From: Mesostigma viride
Lineage: Eukaryota > Streptophyta > Mesostigmatophyceae > Mesostigmatales > Mesostigmataceae
DNA: 37,500 nt
Assembly (NCBI GenBank): GCA_009746045.1
Contig: RPFO01001539.1
Span: forward strand, 1 to 37,500
Direction of reading: 5' to 3'
The notes under the pieces were generated by a model, which made no database searches, was not told the DNA's origin, and saw nothing but the letters and a program-made list of their open reading frames with translations. Both the position numbers and the translations under genes were made by a program. Each line of letters opens with the position of its first letter. The stretch's first letter is position 1. Below, piece after piece: positions 28,587-37,500 of the stretch.

Positions 28587-30252
28587 CCGTCTACGTACAT
28601 GGATGGCCTTTATGTAAGTAATGATGAGGATTCAGGCTCCCATGGTGTCATCATGGCCCGTCTACGTACATGGATGGCATGTATGTAATTAATGATGAGG
28701 ATTCAGGCTCCATTGGGGTCATCATGGCTGGCCTACGTACATTGATGTCAAGGAATAGTAAATGATGAGGATTCAGGCTGAGCCATTGGGGTCATCATGG
28801 CTGGCCTACGTACATGGATGTCAAGGAATAGTAAATGATGAGGATTCAGGCTCCCATGGTGTCATCATGGCTGGCCTACGTACATGGATGGCATGTATGT
28901 AATTAATGATGAGGATTCAGGCTCCATTGGTGTCTCCATGGCCCGTCTACGTACATGGATGTCAAGGAAAAGTAAATGATGAGGATTTAGGCTCCCATGG
29001 TGTCATCATCGCCTGTGTACGTACATGGATGGCATTTATGTAATTAATGATGAGGATTCAGGCTCCATTGGTGTCATCATGGCTTGTCTACGTACATGGA
29101 TGTCATTTATGTAATTAATGATGAGGATTCAGGCTCCCATGGTGTCATCATGGCCCGTCTACGTACATGGATGTCAAAGAAAAAAAAATGAGGAGGATTT
29201 AGGCTCCCATGGTGTCATCATGGCTGGCCTACGTACATGGATGGCATTTATGTTATTAATGATGAGGATTCAGGCTCCCATGGTGTCATCATGGCCCGTC
29301 TACGTACATGGATGGCATTTATGTAATTAATGATGAGGATTCAGGCTCCCATGGTGTCATCATGGCTTGTCTACGTACATGGATGGCATTTATGTAATTA
29401 ATGATGAGGATTCAGGCTCCCATGGTGTCTCCATGGCCCGTCTACGTACATGAATGGCAAGTATGTAATTAATGAGGAGGATTCAGGCTCCCATGGTGTC
29501 ATCATGGCCCGTGTACGTACATGGATGGCATGTATGTAATTAATGATGAGGATTCAGGCTCCCATGGTGTCATCATGGCCCGTCTACGTACATGGATGTC
29601 ATTTATGTAATTAATGATGAGGATTCAGGCTCCCATGGTGTCATCATGGCCCGTCTACGTACATGGATGTCAAAGAAAAAAAAAATGATGAGGATTCAGG
29701 CTCCCATGGGGTCATCATGGCTTGTCTACGTACATGGATGGCATGTATGTAATTAATGAGGAGGATTTAGGCTCCCATGGTGTCATCATGGCCCGTCTAC
29801 GTACATGGATGGCATGTATGTAGTTAATGATGAGGATTCAGGCTCCCATGGTGTCATCATTGCCCGTGTACGTACATGGATGGCATTTTTGTATATAATG
29901 ATGAGGATTCAGGCTCCCATGGTGTCATCATGGCCCGTCTACGTACATGGATGGCATGTATGTAATTAATGATTAGGATTCAGGCTCCCATGGTGTCATC
30001 ATGGCTTGTCTACGTACATGGTTGGCATTTATGTAATTAATGAGGAGGATTTAGGCTCCCATGGTGTCATCATGGCTGGCCTACGTACATGGATGGCATT
30101 TATGTTATTAATGATGAGGATTCAGGCTCCCATGGTGTCATCATGGCCCGTCTACGTACATGGATGTCAAGGAAAAGTAAATGATGAGGATTCAGGCTCC
30201 CATGGTGTCATCATGGCCCGTCTACGTACATGGTTGGCATTTATGTAATTAA
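28587..30252 (+). repeat. 70-71 bp satellite array, forward segment 2
   Basis: About 23 clean monomers in the same phase as 25145, showing that the LTR element is an insertion into one array. A-rich monomer ends (CAAAGAAAAAAAA) appear as a third minor subtype. Ends at TTAA before the next element. Confidence 0.9.
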
Positions 30253-32515
30253 GGGGAGGTGGCACCCCAAAACCCTTAAAAATTGACCTATGCTAATATC
30301 ACTTGAAACTCATTTGCACAACGCTAAGTTATGATTGGGGGCACTAAATAACATCTCTAGTGAGTTGTCCATGCACTTGTTGGGGGTACTACCCCCATAT
30401 ATACACCAATAATGCGCTATAAATAGCAAAAGACGCTAATTAGGGCTGGGTATGCCCCAGCCAATGCACACATTTATTTGCAAAACTGCCTGCAGCGTTT
30501 TTAGTTCCCTGAGTTTGTAGCTTGCTGAGCTATTTACATCATGGAAAGGGCAAAACCTCGAACAGTTATTAATTTCCCCGCAAAACGACCCTTTTTTTAC
30601 CGGACATTGGGAATAACTTTTTATAAACACGTCAAAAAAATACTTTTTTCTGCAGCGAAAATCCGTCTAACAGGGGGACAACTGTCTTCCAAGTCCCAGG
30701 TCATTCCGACAAGTCTAGCTCAAGTTATAAAGTTAAACGTGCTAAAACCTGAACATAAGCTAAAGGAGGTTTTTCTTTGTACAAGGCCAGTTAGGCATGA
30801 TGTTTTCCATCCAAAAAGCCTGAAAGCATGCCCTACTCGATCACAATACATAAGCAAACAGCTAGGCACCTCATCTGCCCTCACCTGCCCTCGGCATGGC
30901 CAACCTTGCCAGCCTAAGCATAGCAACACGATCGTTAGGCAAACATGCCAAGAGAGCATACACATCAGTCAACCCAAGGTTACCTTGTAAACTTCATGAT
31001 TAGAACTCAGCAAATCTATGACCAAAAGCACAATAAATAACTCTTGCACACTGATGACGACACATGCTCAAGGTTTGGGGTCACTGTGACACGCACTGAT
31101 GGGTTTCCTAGACGACCACCTGACAGGCGCTAAGGACCACTCAGTAACCAAGTTAACACAATCACACTTTACATGCCATCCAACATGCATCAAATACATG
31201 CTGAATATGTTATGAAGTACAAAGGGGTGGCCACACACCTCATACACCTTCACCGTCCCTCGAGCATGGCCAGACATATAAGCATGTGAATAGCAATAAT
31301 GATGATGGCACTAAAATGCCTAACCAGCATTTTCTATGTTTCTCCCAGGTTAGAGTGTAAGGTTTATGCCAACCAAGCTAATCAACATAGCAACAACTCC
31401 TTCACTGCCCTACCTGAGATGGGCAACAAACTGGAACTATGGAGGGCAAGGAACCAAGGAGATCATGGCATACAACGATGGCATGCAGTCAACCATGTCA
31501 ACCATGGTTGGCTCAGCACATTGCAGTCTTTTCACATCATCATATCAAGGGAAAGCTCAAATAAACCAATGGTGGCAGCTATCTACATGCAGTCACACAA
31601 ATGCAATATCTCCAACATGATCGTCCATAAAACACTTCCTCCCCTGCACGAGAAAATGGAAAGAAACCATTGGCGGCCCTCCAGCGCATGAGCGCTGTGA
31701 TGCCGCTGCGAAGAGAGGGTGCGTCACTCTAACACAACAAGAAGCGTCCATACGCACACCATCCTTGCCAGAACACGTTTTATGAAATGCCTTAAACCTT
31801 CCCGAGAAGCTATAGGCTTCGACTGAAGCGGCCCTAACCACGACATCAACGAAAACAATCTAAAGCTGCCAGGTATTCGGCAAGCAACGGCGAGCTAGCT
31901 GGCGGAAACGGCCCAAACAGAACGCAAAAACCTTCGAACGATGAGCTCATAGAAGAAAGAACTGATAGCACATAACATTCGCGACAAATCTATACCTTGC
32001 CCTCGCAGATCCCTCGCTCAGGCGCGCAACAACGGCCGTTCTTCCATGGAAGGTTCCGACATGCACTGCGCAGGCCTGAAGAATTACTTACCGACAATGG
32101 CCGAAAATGTAGCAAAAAGCACCAGTTCGGTTTGGAATTCAATGCTACCGATATTAATGCATCCCTGACGGTCAAAAAGGCCCCCAAAACTGCGAATTTA
32201 CTGCCGCTATCACGAACTCTATTTTATTCCGCGCGACCAAAAAATGCAGTTTAACCCCCATGCCGATGGCAGTAAAAGAAAGCAGCGATATTGTAAACCA
32301 GCTACTTGCCGCCACAACCCAACATCATGAAATCATCTTCTTCAACATTCGAGCATTTTTTTTGCATTTCTCTAGCCCTACATTGCTAGTTTCACCTAAA
32401 CGCAGTCGCCATGACCACTTCCGCAAGGGGTGCGCGCACGGTGCACCCACTTTTCACGGTACGGCTGGTACCGCGAATTTTTTCGCGCGGAAAATATTCG
32501 GCGCGCCACGTCCCC
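30253..32515. mobile_element. 2,263-bp TIR element with TTAA target duplication, non-autonomous
   Basis: Left end GGGGAGGTGGCACCCC and right end, read inward, GGGGACGTGGCGCGCC form a TIR of about 16 bp with three mismatches. TTAA occurs on both sides (30249-30252 and 32516-32519). Removing the element and one TTAA restores a perfect monomer (TATGTAATTAATGATGAGG). The TTAA duplication is the signature of piggyBac-type cut-and-paste transposition. No transposase was recognised. On the minus strand there are splice-like signals (ATGGCGACTGCGTTTAG|GTGAAA; TTCGCAG|TTTTGG; CATTGTCG|GTAAGT), some shared with the relative at 19.6-20.8 kb. Confidence 0.85.
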
Positions 32516-33355
32516 TTAATGATGAGGATTCAGGCTCCCATGGTGTCATCATGGCCCGTGTACGTACATGGATGTCAAGGAAAAGTAAATGATGAGGATT
32601 CAGGCTCCCATGGTGTCATCATGGCTTGTCTACGTACATGGTTGGCATTTATGTAATTAATGAGGAGGATGAATTCAGGCTCCCATGGTGTGACTCTCCA
32701 TGGCTGGCCTATGTACATGGTTGGCATTTATGTAATTAATGAGGAGGATTCAGGCTCCCATGGTGTCATCATGGCTTGTCTACGTACATGGTTGGCATTT
32801 ATGTAATTAATGAGGAGGATTTAGGCTCCCATGGTGTCATCATGGCTGGCCTACGTACATGGATGGCATTTATGTTATTAATGATGAGGATTCAGGCTCC
32901 CATGGTGTCATCATGGCCCGTCTACGTACATGGATGTCAAGGAAAAGTAAATGATGAGGATTCAGGCTCCCATGGTGTCATCATGGCCCGTCTACGTACA
33001 TGGATGTCAAAGAAAAAAAAAATGAGGAGGATTTAGGCTCCCATGGTGTCATCATGGCCCGTGTACGTACATGGATGGCATGTATGTAATTAATGATTAG
33101 GATTCAGGCTCCCATGGTGTCATCATGGCTTGTCTACATACATGGTTGGCATTTATGTAATTAATGAGGAGGATTTAGGCTCCCATGGTGTCATCATGGC
33201 TGGCCTACGTACATGGATGGCATTTATGTTATTAATGATGAGGATTCAGGCTCCCATGGTGTCATCATGGCCCGTCTACGTACATGGATGTCAAGGAAAA
33301 GTAAATGATGAGGATTCAGGCTCCCATGGTGTCATCATGGCCCGTCTACGTACAT
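32516..33355 (+). repeat. 70-71 bp satellite array, forward segment 3
   Basis: About 12 monomers. Includes a unit with GTGTGACTCTCCATGG in place of GTGTCATCATGG that also appears at about 23065, 34175 and 35808, useful for tracking higher-order copies. Confidence 0.9.
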
Positions 33356-33993
33356 TAATTAATTAATTAATTAATAGACACGTGACTGCGTCACGTGAGC
33401 ATAAGTCCTCAGTGGGAGGGGAACATGGGATGGAATGGATGGTATAAGCTATCTAGGTCCTAGTTACAGGGGTGTGGGCACCGCGGCCCGAATCGCTATG
33501 AATGCCATACTTGGTCACACGCGGAGCCCCCACAGGCTTGGGGGTGGTCTCCTTCATCACTACTTGCCATCTATCCTTGCGCACCATCTGCCTCCATATT
33601 ACAGACAAACCAGGAGGCTGCCCGGGGGTGAGCCCGTCACGTCTAGTGTAGCACATGTCCATGCCGAGTCTATCACGAAAAGTCCACGGGTGGCGGCCCT
33701 GCCGCGCGCGGCCGGGGGCACGCCAGGTGAGGACATATCGCCCAGGCTGGGCGGGCTTGGTGCCAGCTAGTCTATCTGATGTATCTACCTGATCTGTGCG
33801 GGCCAGGTGCCCGGCTAGGCCCAGGCGCCTGTGCCTAATAATGTGGGAAACATAGGGCAAATCAGCGTACAAATCCTCATTACTAATGTGCAAACCAAAG
33901 GGGATGTTAAGGGCCTTGCGCAGCATCTTGGTGACGGCGCCGTCGAGTCGTTGCTCCAGCTCCTGCATCAGTGTCCACGTCTCGGCGCCGTAG
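33356..33993 (-). mobile_element. D-type LINE, 5'-truncated, inserted in satellite
   Basis: The ATTA-repeat tail at 33355-33375 directly follows satellite TACGTACAT. The body ends near 33993, where satellite GGCATTTATG resumes, so four to five satellite bases are lost or replaced. The 3' terminus has a CACGTGAC-GCA-GTCACGTG hairpin before TCT(ATTA)n. Confidence 0.85.
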
Positions 33994-33998
33994 GGCAT
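33453..33998 (-). CDS. LINE ORF2 C-terminal fragment, D-type family
   Basis: About 180 codons are open on the minus strand: YGAETWTLMQELEQRLDGAV, MLRKALNIPFGLHISNEDLY, VSHIIRHRRLGLAGHLART, QPGRYVLTWRAPGRA and GLSVIWRQMVRKDRWQ. The block order is that of the copy A/B LINE C terminus, but sequence identity is clearly lower, so it is a sister family. RT catalytic motifs are absent because of 5' truncation. The first Met codon (CAT at 33996-33998) straddles the satellite junction and is fortuitous. A closely related shorter copy is at 13181-13393. Confidence 0.85.
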   Translation of the reverse strand: MPYGAETWTLMQELEQRLDGAVTKMLRKALNIPFGLHISNEDLYADLPYVSHIIRHRRLGLAGHLARTDQVDTSDRLAGTKPAQPGRYVLTWRAPGRARQGRHPWTFRDRLGMDMCYTRRDGLTPGQPPGLSVIWRQMVRKDRWQVVMKETTPKPVGAPRVTKYGIHSDSGRGAHTPVTRT

Positions 33999-35838
33999 TT
34001 ATGTAATTAATGATGAGGATTCAGGCTCCCATGGTGTCATCATGGCCCGTGTACGTACATGGATGTCAAGGAAAAGTAAATGATGAGGATTCAGGCTCCC
34101 ATGGTGTCATCATGGCTTGTCTACGTACATGGTTGGCATTTATGTAATTAATGAGGAGGATTCAGGCTCCCATGGTGTGACTCTCCATGGCTGGCCTATG
34201 TACATGGTTGGCATTTATGTAATTAATGAGGAGGATTTAGGCTCCCATGGTGTCATCATGGCTGGCCTACGTACATGGATGGCATGTATGTAATTAATGA
34301 TGAGGATTCAGGCTCCCATGGTGTCATCATGGCTTGTCTACGTACATGGATGTCAAAGAAAAAATAATGACGAGGATTCAGGCTCCCATGGTGTCATCAT
34401 GGCTGGCCTACGTACAAGGATGTCTCATAAAAAAAATGATGAGGATTTAGGCTCCCATGGTGTCATCATGGCTGGCCTACGTACATGGATGGCATTTATG
34501 TTATTAATGATGAGGATTCAGGCTCCCATGGTGTCATCATGGCCCGTCTACGTACATGGATGTCAAGGAAAAGTAAATGATGAGGATTCAGGCTCCCATG
34601 GTCTCATCATGGCCCGTCTACGTACATGGTTGGCATTTATGTAATTAATGATGAGGATTCAGGCTCCCATGGTGTCATCATGGCCCGTGTACGTACATGG
34701 ATGTCAAGGAAAAGTAAATGATGAGGATTCAGGCTCCCATGGTGTCATCATGGCTTGTCTACGTACATGGTTGGCATTTATGTAATTAATGAGGAGGATT
34801 CAGGCTCCCATGGTGTCATCATGGCTGGCCTACGTACATGAATGGCATTTATGTAATTAATGAGGAGGATTTAGGCTCCCATGGTGTCATCATGGCTGGC
34901 CTACGTACATGGATGGCATGTATGTAATTAATGATGAGGATTCAGGCTCCCATGGTGTCATCATGGCTTGTCTACGTACATGGATGTCAAAGAAAAAATA
35001 ATGACGAGGATTCAGGCTCCCATGGTGTCATCATGGCTGGCCTACGTACAAGGATGTCTCATAAAAAAAATGATGAGGATTTAGGCTCCCATGGTGTCAT
35101 CATGGCTGGCCTACGTACATGGATGGCATTTATGTTATTAATGATGAGGATTCAGGCTCCCATGGTGTCATCATGGCCCGTCTACGTACATGGATGTCAA
35201 GGAAAAGTAAATGATGAGGATTCAGGCTCCCATGGTGTCATCATGGCCCGTCTACGTACATGGATGTCAAAGAAAAAAAAAAATGAGGAGGATTTAGGCT
35301 CCCATGGTGTCATCATGGCCCGTGTACGTACATGGATGGCATGTATGTAATTAATGATTAGGATTCAGGCTCCCATGGTGTCATCATGGCTTGTCTACGT
35401 ACATGGTTGGCATTTATGTAATTAATGAGGAGGATTTAGGCTCCCATGGTGTCATCATGGCTGGCCTACGTACATGGATGGCATTTATGTTATTAATGAT
35501 GAGGATTCAGGCTCCCATGGTGTCATCATGGCCCGTCTACGTACATGGATGTCAAGGAAAAGTAAATGATGAGGATTCAGGCTCCCATGGTGTCATCATG
35601 GCCCGTCTACGTACATGGTTGGCATTTATGTAATTAATGATGAGGATTCAGGCTCCCATGGTGTCATCATGGCCCGTGTACGTACATGGATGTCAAGGAA
35701 AAGTAAATGATGAGGATTCAGGCTCCCATGGTGTCATCATGGCTTGTCTACGTACATGGTTGGCATTTATGTAATTAATGAGGAGGATGAATTCAGGCTC
35801 CCATGGTGTGACTCTCCATGGCTGGCCTATGTACATGT
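33994..35838 (+). repeat. 70-71 bp satellite array, forward segment 4, with higher-order repeats
   Basis: About 26 monomers. The monomer order beginning at the GTGTACGTACATGGATGTCAAGG type recurs at about 34050, 34690 and 35675 (steps near 640 and 985 bp, i.e. about 9 and 14 monomers). 34297-34650 and 34931-35250 are near-identical blocks, showing recent segmental duplication inside the array. Open frames through it are products of the repeat. Confidence 0.9.
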
Positions 35839-35858
35839 ATGTTGTACAACCTGCCCTA

Positions 35859-36517
35859 CATGTGTGGAGGATATGTGCGTACGTACGACGAATCATGTGA
35901 AACGACTGGTCCAACCTGAAAAATTTTAAATTTTTGCCGTGTCCAGTAACGGTCCTAGGTTGCACCCGCGGGACGTTCCGGCAGCTGTACAGAATAGATC
36001 AGAAAGATACGCCGCGGAATGACGCCAGTGCCCGGCAAATGTGAGTCGGGAACTGAACAGTCACTACACACGTCGAAAATCTATTGCTCCACCCCCCCCA
36101 AAAAAGCGTTCCGGAACTGTTCGAAGCGAATAGCACTGACAGGATTCGAACCTGCGTCCAGAGTGAGGTTGCGGAGTGAGGGAGGCCAGCCATCATGGTC
36201 CGCACACAAATCTGGCTCGGGTCCGATCCCTGTCAGTGCTCTTCGCTTCGAACAGGTCCGGAACGCTTTTTTGTGGGGGTGGAGCAATAAATACTCGACA
36301 TTTGCAGTGACTGTTCAGTTCCGGGCTCACAAATGATTTGCCGGGCACAGGCGTCGTTGCGCGGCGTATCTTTGTGATCTTTTCTGTACAGCTGTCGGAA
36401 CGTCCCGCGGGTGCAACCTAGGACCGTTACTGGACACGGCAAAAATTTAAAATTTTTCAGGTTGGACCAGTCGTTTCACATGATTCGTCGTACGTACGCA
36501 CATATCCTCCACGCATG
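35859..36517. repeat. Foldback/MITE-like element with about 285-bp inverted arms
   Basis: The left arm 35859-36143 and right arm 36229-36517 are reverse complements with scattered mismatches. Shared blocks are GGAGGATATGTGCGTACGTA, CGACTGGTCCAACCTG, AAATTTTAAATTT, CCTAGGTTGCACCCGCGGGA and AGCACTGACAGG. The loop is 85 bp. A Pol III B-box match GGTTCGAATCC lies at 36142-36152 on the minus strand at the stem/loop edge. No target duplication was recognised. Confidence 0.85.
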
Positions 36518-36668
36518 CCATGTCGACGCTGCACTGACACACACCAGGGACTTTGGAAGGTGCGCACCCAGCCCGCCCAGGTAATTGATGCGGTGTTTTG
36601 CAGGCGCGCACCGCCGGATGCGCCCACCACGCCCGCCACCGCACGTCCAGTGACCGACTGTGGTCCAC
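36518..36668 (+). other. Unassigned GC-rich stretch upstream of the tandem repeat
   Basis: Includes CCCAG|GTAATT and GTTTTGCAG|GCGCGC splice-like signals only 24 bp apart, too close to be one intron. Coding status is unknown. Confidence 0.25.
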
Positions 36669-37500
36669 GTTCTTTTTCGCCTGCGGGTGCAGCCCCCATA
36701 ATGCGTACGAGCAGCTTCACGGCTTTCTTCTTTGGAAATCAAGAACAACGGGCCTGACAACAACAACAACGACAGCAGCATCAGCTCCAACAAGAGTGAG
36801 TTGCGGGATTTTACGTACGTGGTTTTTCTATTTTTTTTTTCACCTGGCATGTTGAGTATTCATCCCATTTTGCGTCATGACGGCTTCCTGAACGACGACT
36901 CTCTCTCCCTCTCCCTCTCCCCCCCCTCCCTCTTATTTTTCACCAGGTTTTTCATGCCGATTTTAAATCCCTTTTGCGTCATGCTCCTTGTAGCGTGATG
37001 TCGTCAATTGTCACTCACAACAATACTATCATTGTGGTTCGTTCTTTTTCGCCTGCGGGTGCAGGTCACGAGCGTTGCGTACGAGCAGCACTTACATCAT
37101 TAAATCAAGAACAACGGGCCTGACAACAACAACAACGACAGCAGCATCAGCTCCAACAAGAGTGAGTTGCGGGATTTTACGTACGTGGTTTTCCTAATTT
37201 TTTTTCACCTGGCATGTTGAGTATTCATCCCATTTTGCGTCATGACGGCTTCCTGAACGACGACTCTCTCTCCCTCTCCCTCTCCCCCCCCCCTCCCTCT
37301 TATTTTTCACCAGGTTTTTCATGCCGATTTTTAATCCCTTTTGCGTCATGCTCCTTGTAGCGTGATGTCGTCAATTGTCACTCACAACCATGCTATCATT
37401 GTGGTTTGTTCTTTTTCGCCTGCGGGTGCAGGTCACGAGCGTTGCGTGCGGTGCGTCATCAATCCAAGAACAAAACACGATGTGGCTAAACCCTCCCTCC
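36669..37500 (+). repeat. Tandem repeat of about 370 bp (two full units and the start of a third)
   Basis: GTTCTTTTTCGCCTGCGGGT starts units at 36669, 37041 and 37408. Each full unit holds CGGGCCTGACAACAACAACA followed by AACAAGA|GTGAGT (donor-like), a CTCTCC-rich pyrimidine tract and TATTTTTCACCAG (acceptor-like). In one frame the first half reads NNGPDNNNNDSSISSNK. The unit may contain a duplicated exon, but no family is recognised and the window ends inside the third unit. Confidence 0.75.

Noticed and set aside
29118-35633. Conserved open frames of about 60-140 codons in the satellite (SGSHGVIMA-type repeats)
   Set aside because: They are translations of the monomer in successive frames. 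Unit length is not a multiple of three, and start and stop positions merely follow monomer subtypes.
21520-35838. CRISPR-like array
   Set aside because: Repeats are contiguous 70-71 bp monomers with no unique spacers, interrupted by eukaryotic transposons.
36130-36240. Possible tRNA gene on the minus strand (T-arm GGTTCGAATCC with AGCACTG/CAGTGCT ends)
   Set aside because: The ends pair and the T-arm is good, but the D-arm/A-box and an anticodon arm are missing and the pairing is simply the inner stem of the foldback. Kept as a finding, not a tRNA.

Overview
This window is eukaryotic repeat-rich DNA. It contains no convincing single-copy cellular gene. The evidence is spliced coding sequence with GT...AG introns, non-LTR (LINE) and LTR retrotransposons, TIR-type DNA transposons, large foldbacks, a 70-71 bp satellite and minisatellites. 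GC-rich element ORFs sit beside AT-rich spacers. A green alga or other protist would fit, but I cannot assign a taxon from sequence alone.

Layout. 1-5.9 kb is a scrapheap of LINE pieces: an L1-like ORF1p fragment (+), a 5'-truncated LINE with a zinc knuckle and a restriction-like endonuclease domain (-), a 550-bp foldback centred on a TTAATTAA tract, a second ORF1p fragment (-), a LINE 3' end (-), and the APE-type endonuclease half of another LINE (+). That last LINE is cut in two by a 5,378-bp insert (5858-11235) bounded by perfect 45-bp inverted repeats. The insert holds a 207-bp tandem repeat, a perfect 34-bp-stem hairpin, a CCACCCA-rich tract and no recognisable transposase. The LINE resumes at 11236 with RT and C-terminal regions and ends in an (ATTA)n tail at 13.18 kb. 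Two more LINE 3' fragments in the opposite orientation follow.

14.4-17.8 kb (-) is an intron-containing gene of a eukaryotic transposase-like family (DYxENY, SDNxxxQFK and HGKGxxDGxGG cores). It is flanked at 17.9-18.5 kb by tandem repeats of a GACGGCCGGCG motif that also occurs in one of its introns. 19.6-20.8 kb is a diverged relative of a TTAA-flanked element found at 30.3-32.5 kb, followed by a GCATGCATGC minisatellite.

21.5-35.8 kb is a 70-71 bp satellite field. It changes orientation once, at about 22.94 kb. Three insertions break it, each with sharp boundaries: a 3,441-bp copia-type LTR element (25146-28586; identical 617-bp LTRs, 5-bp TSD), a 2,263-bp TIR element with TTAA duplication (30253-32515), and a 5'-truncated LINE (33356-33993). 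35.86-36.52 kb is a foldback with about 285-bp arms. The window ends in a tandem repeat of about 370 bp with splice-like signals.

The most unusual observation is in the LTR element. The 39 nt starting exactly at the 5' LTR/internal boundary, where a primer-binding site should lie, have a perfect reverse complement 1.7 kb downstream. The LTRs end AGTT...AACT rather than TG...CA. This raises the possibility of an internally (self-) primed, non-autonomous copia element.
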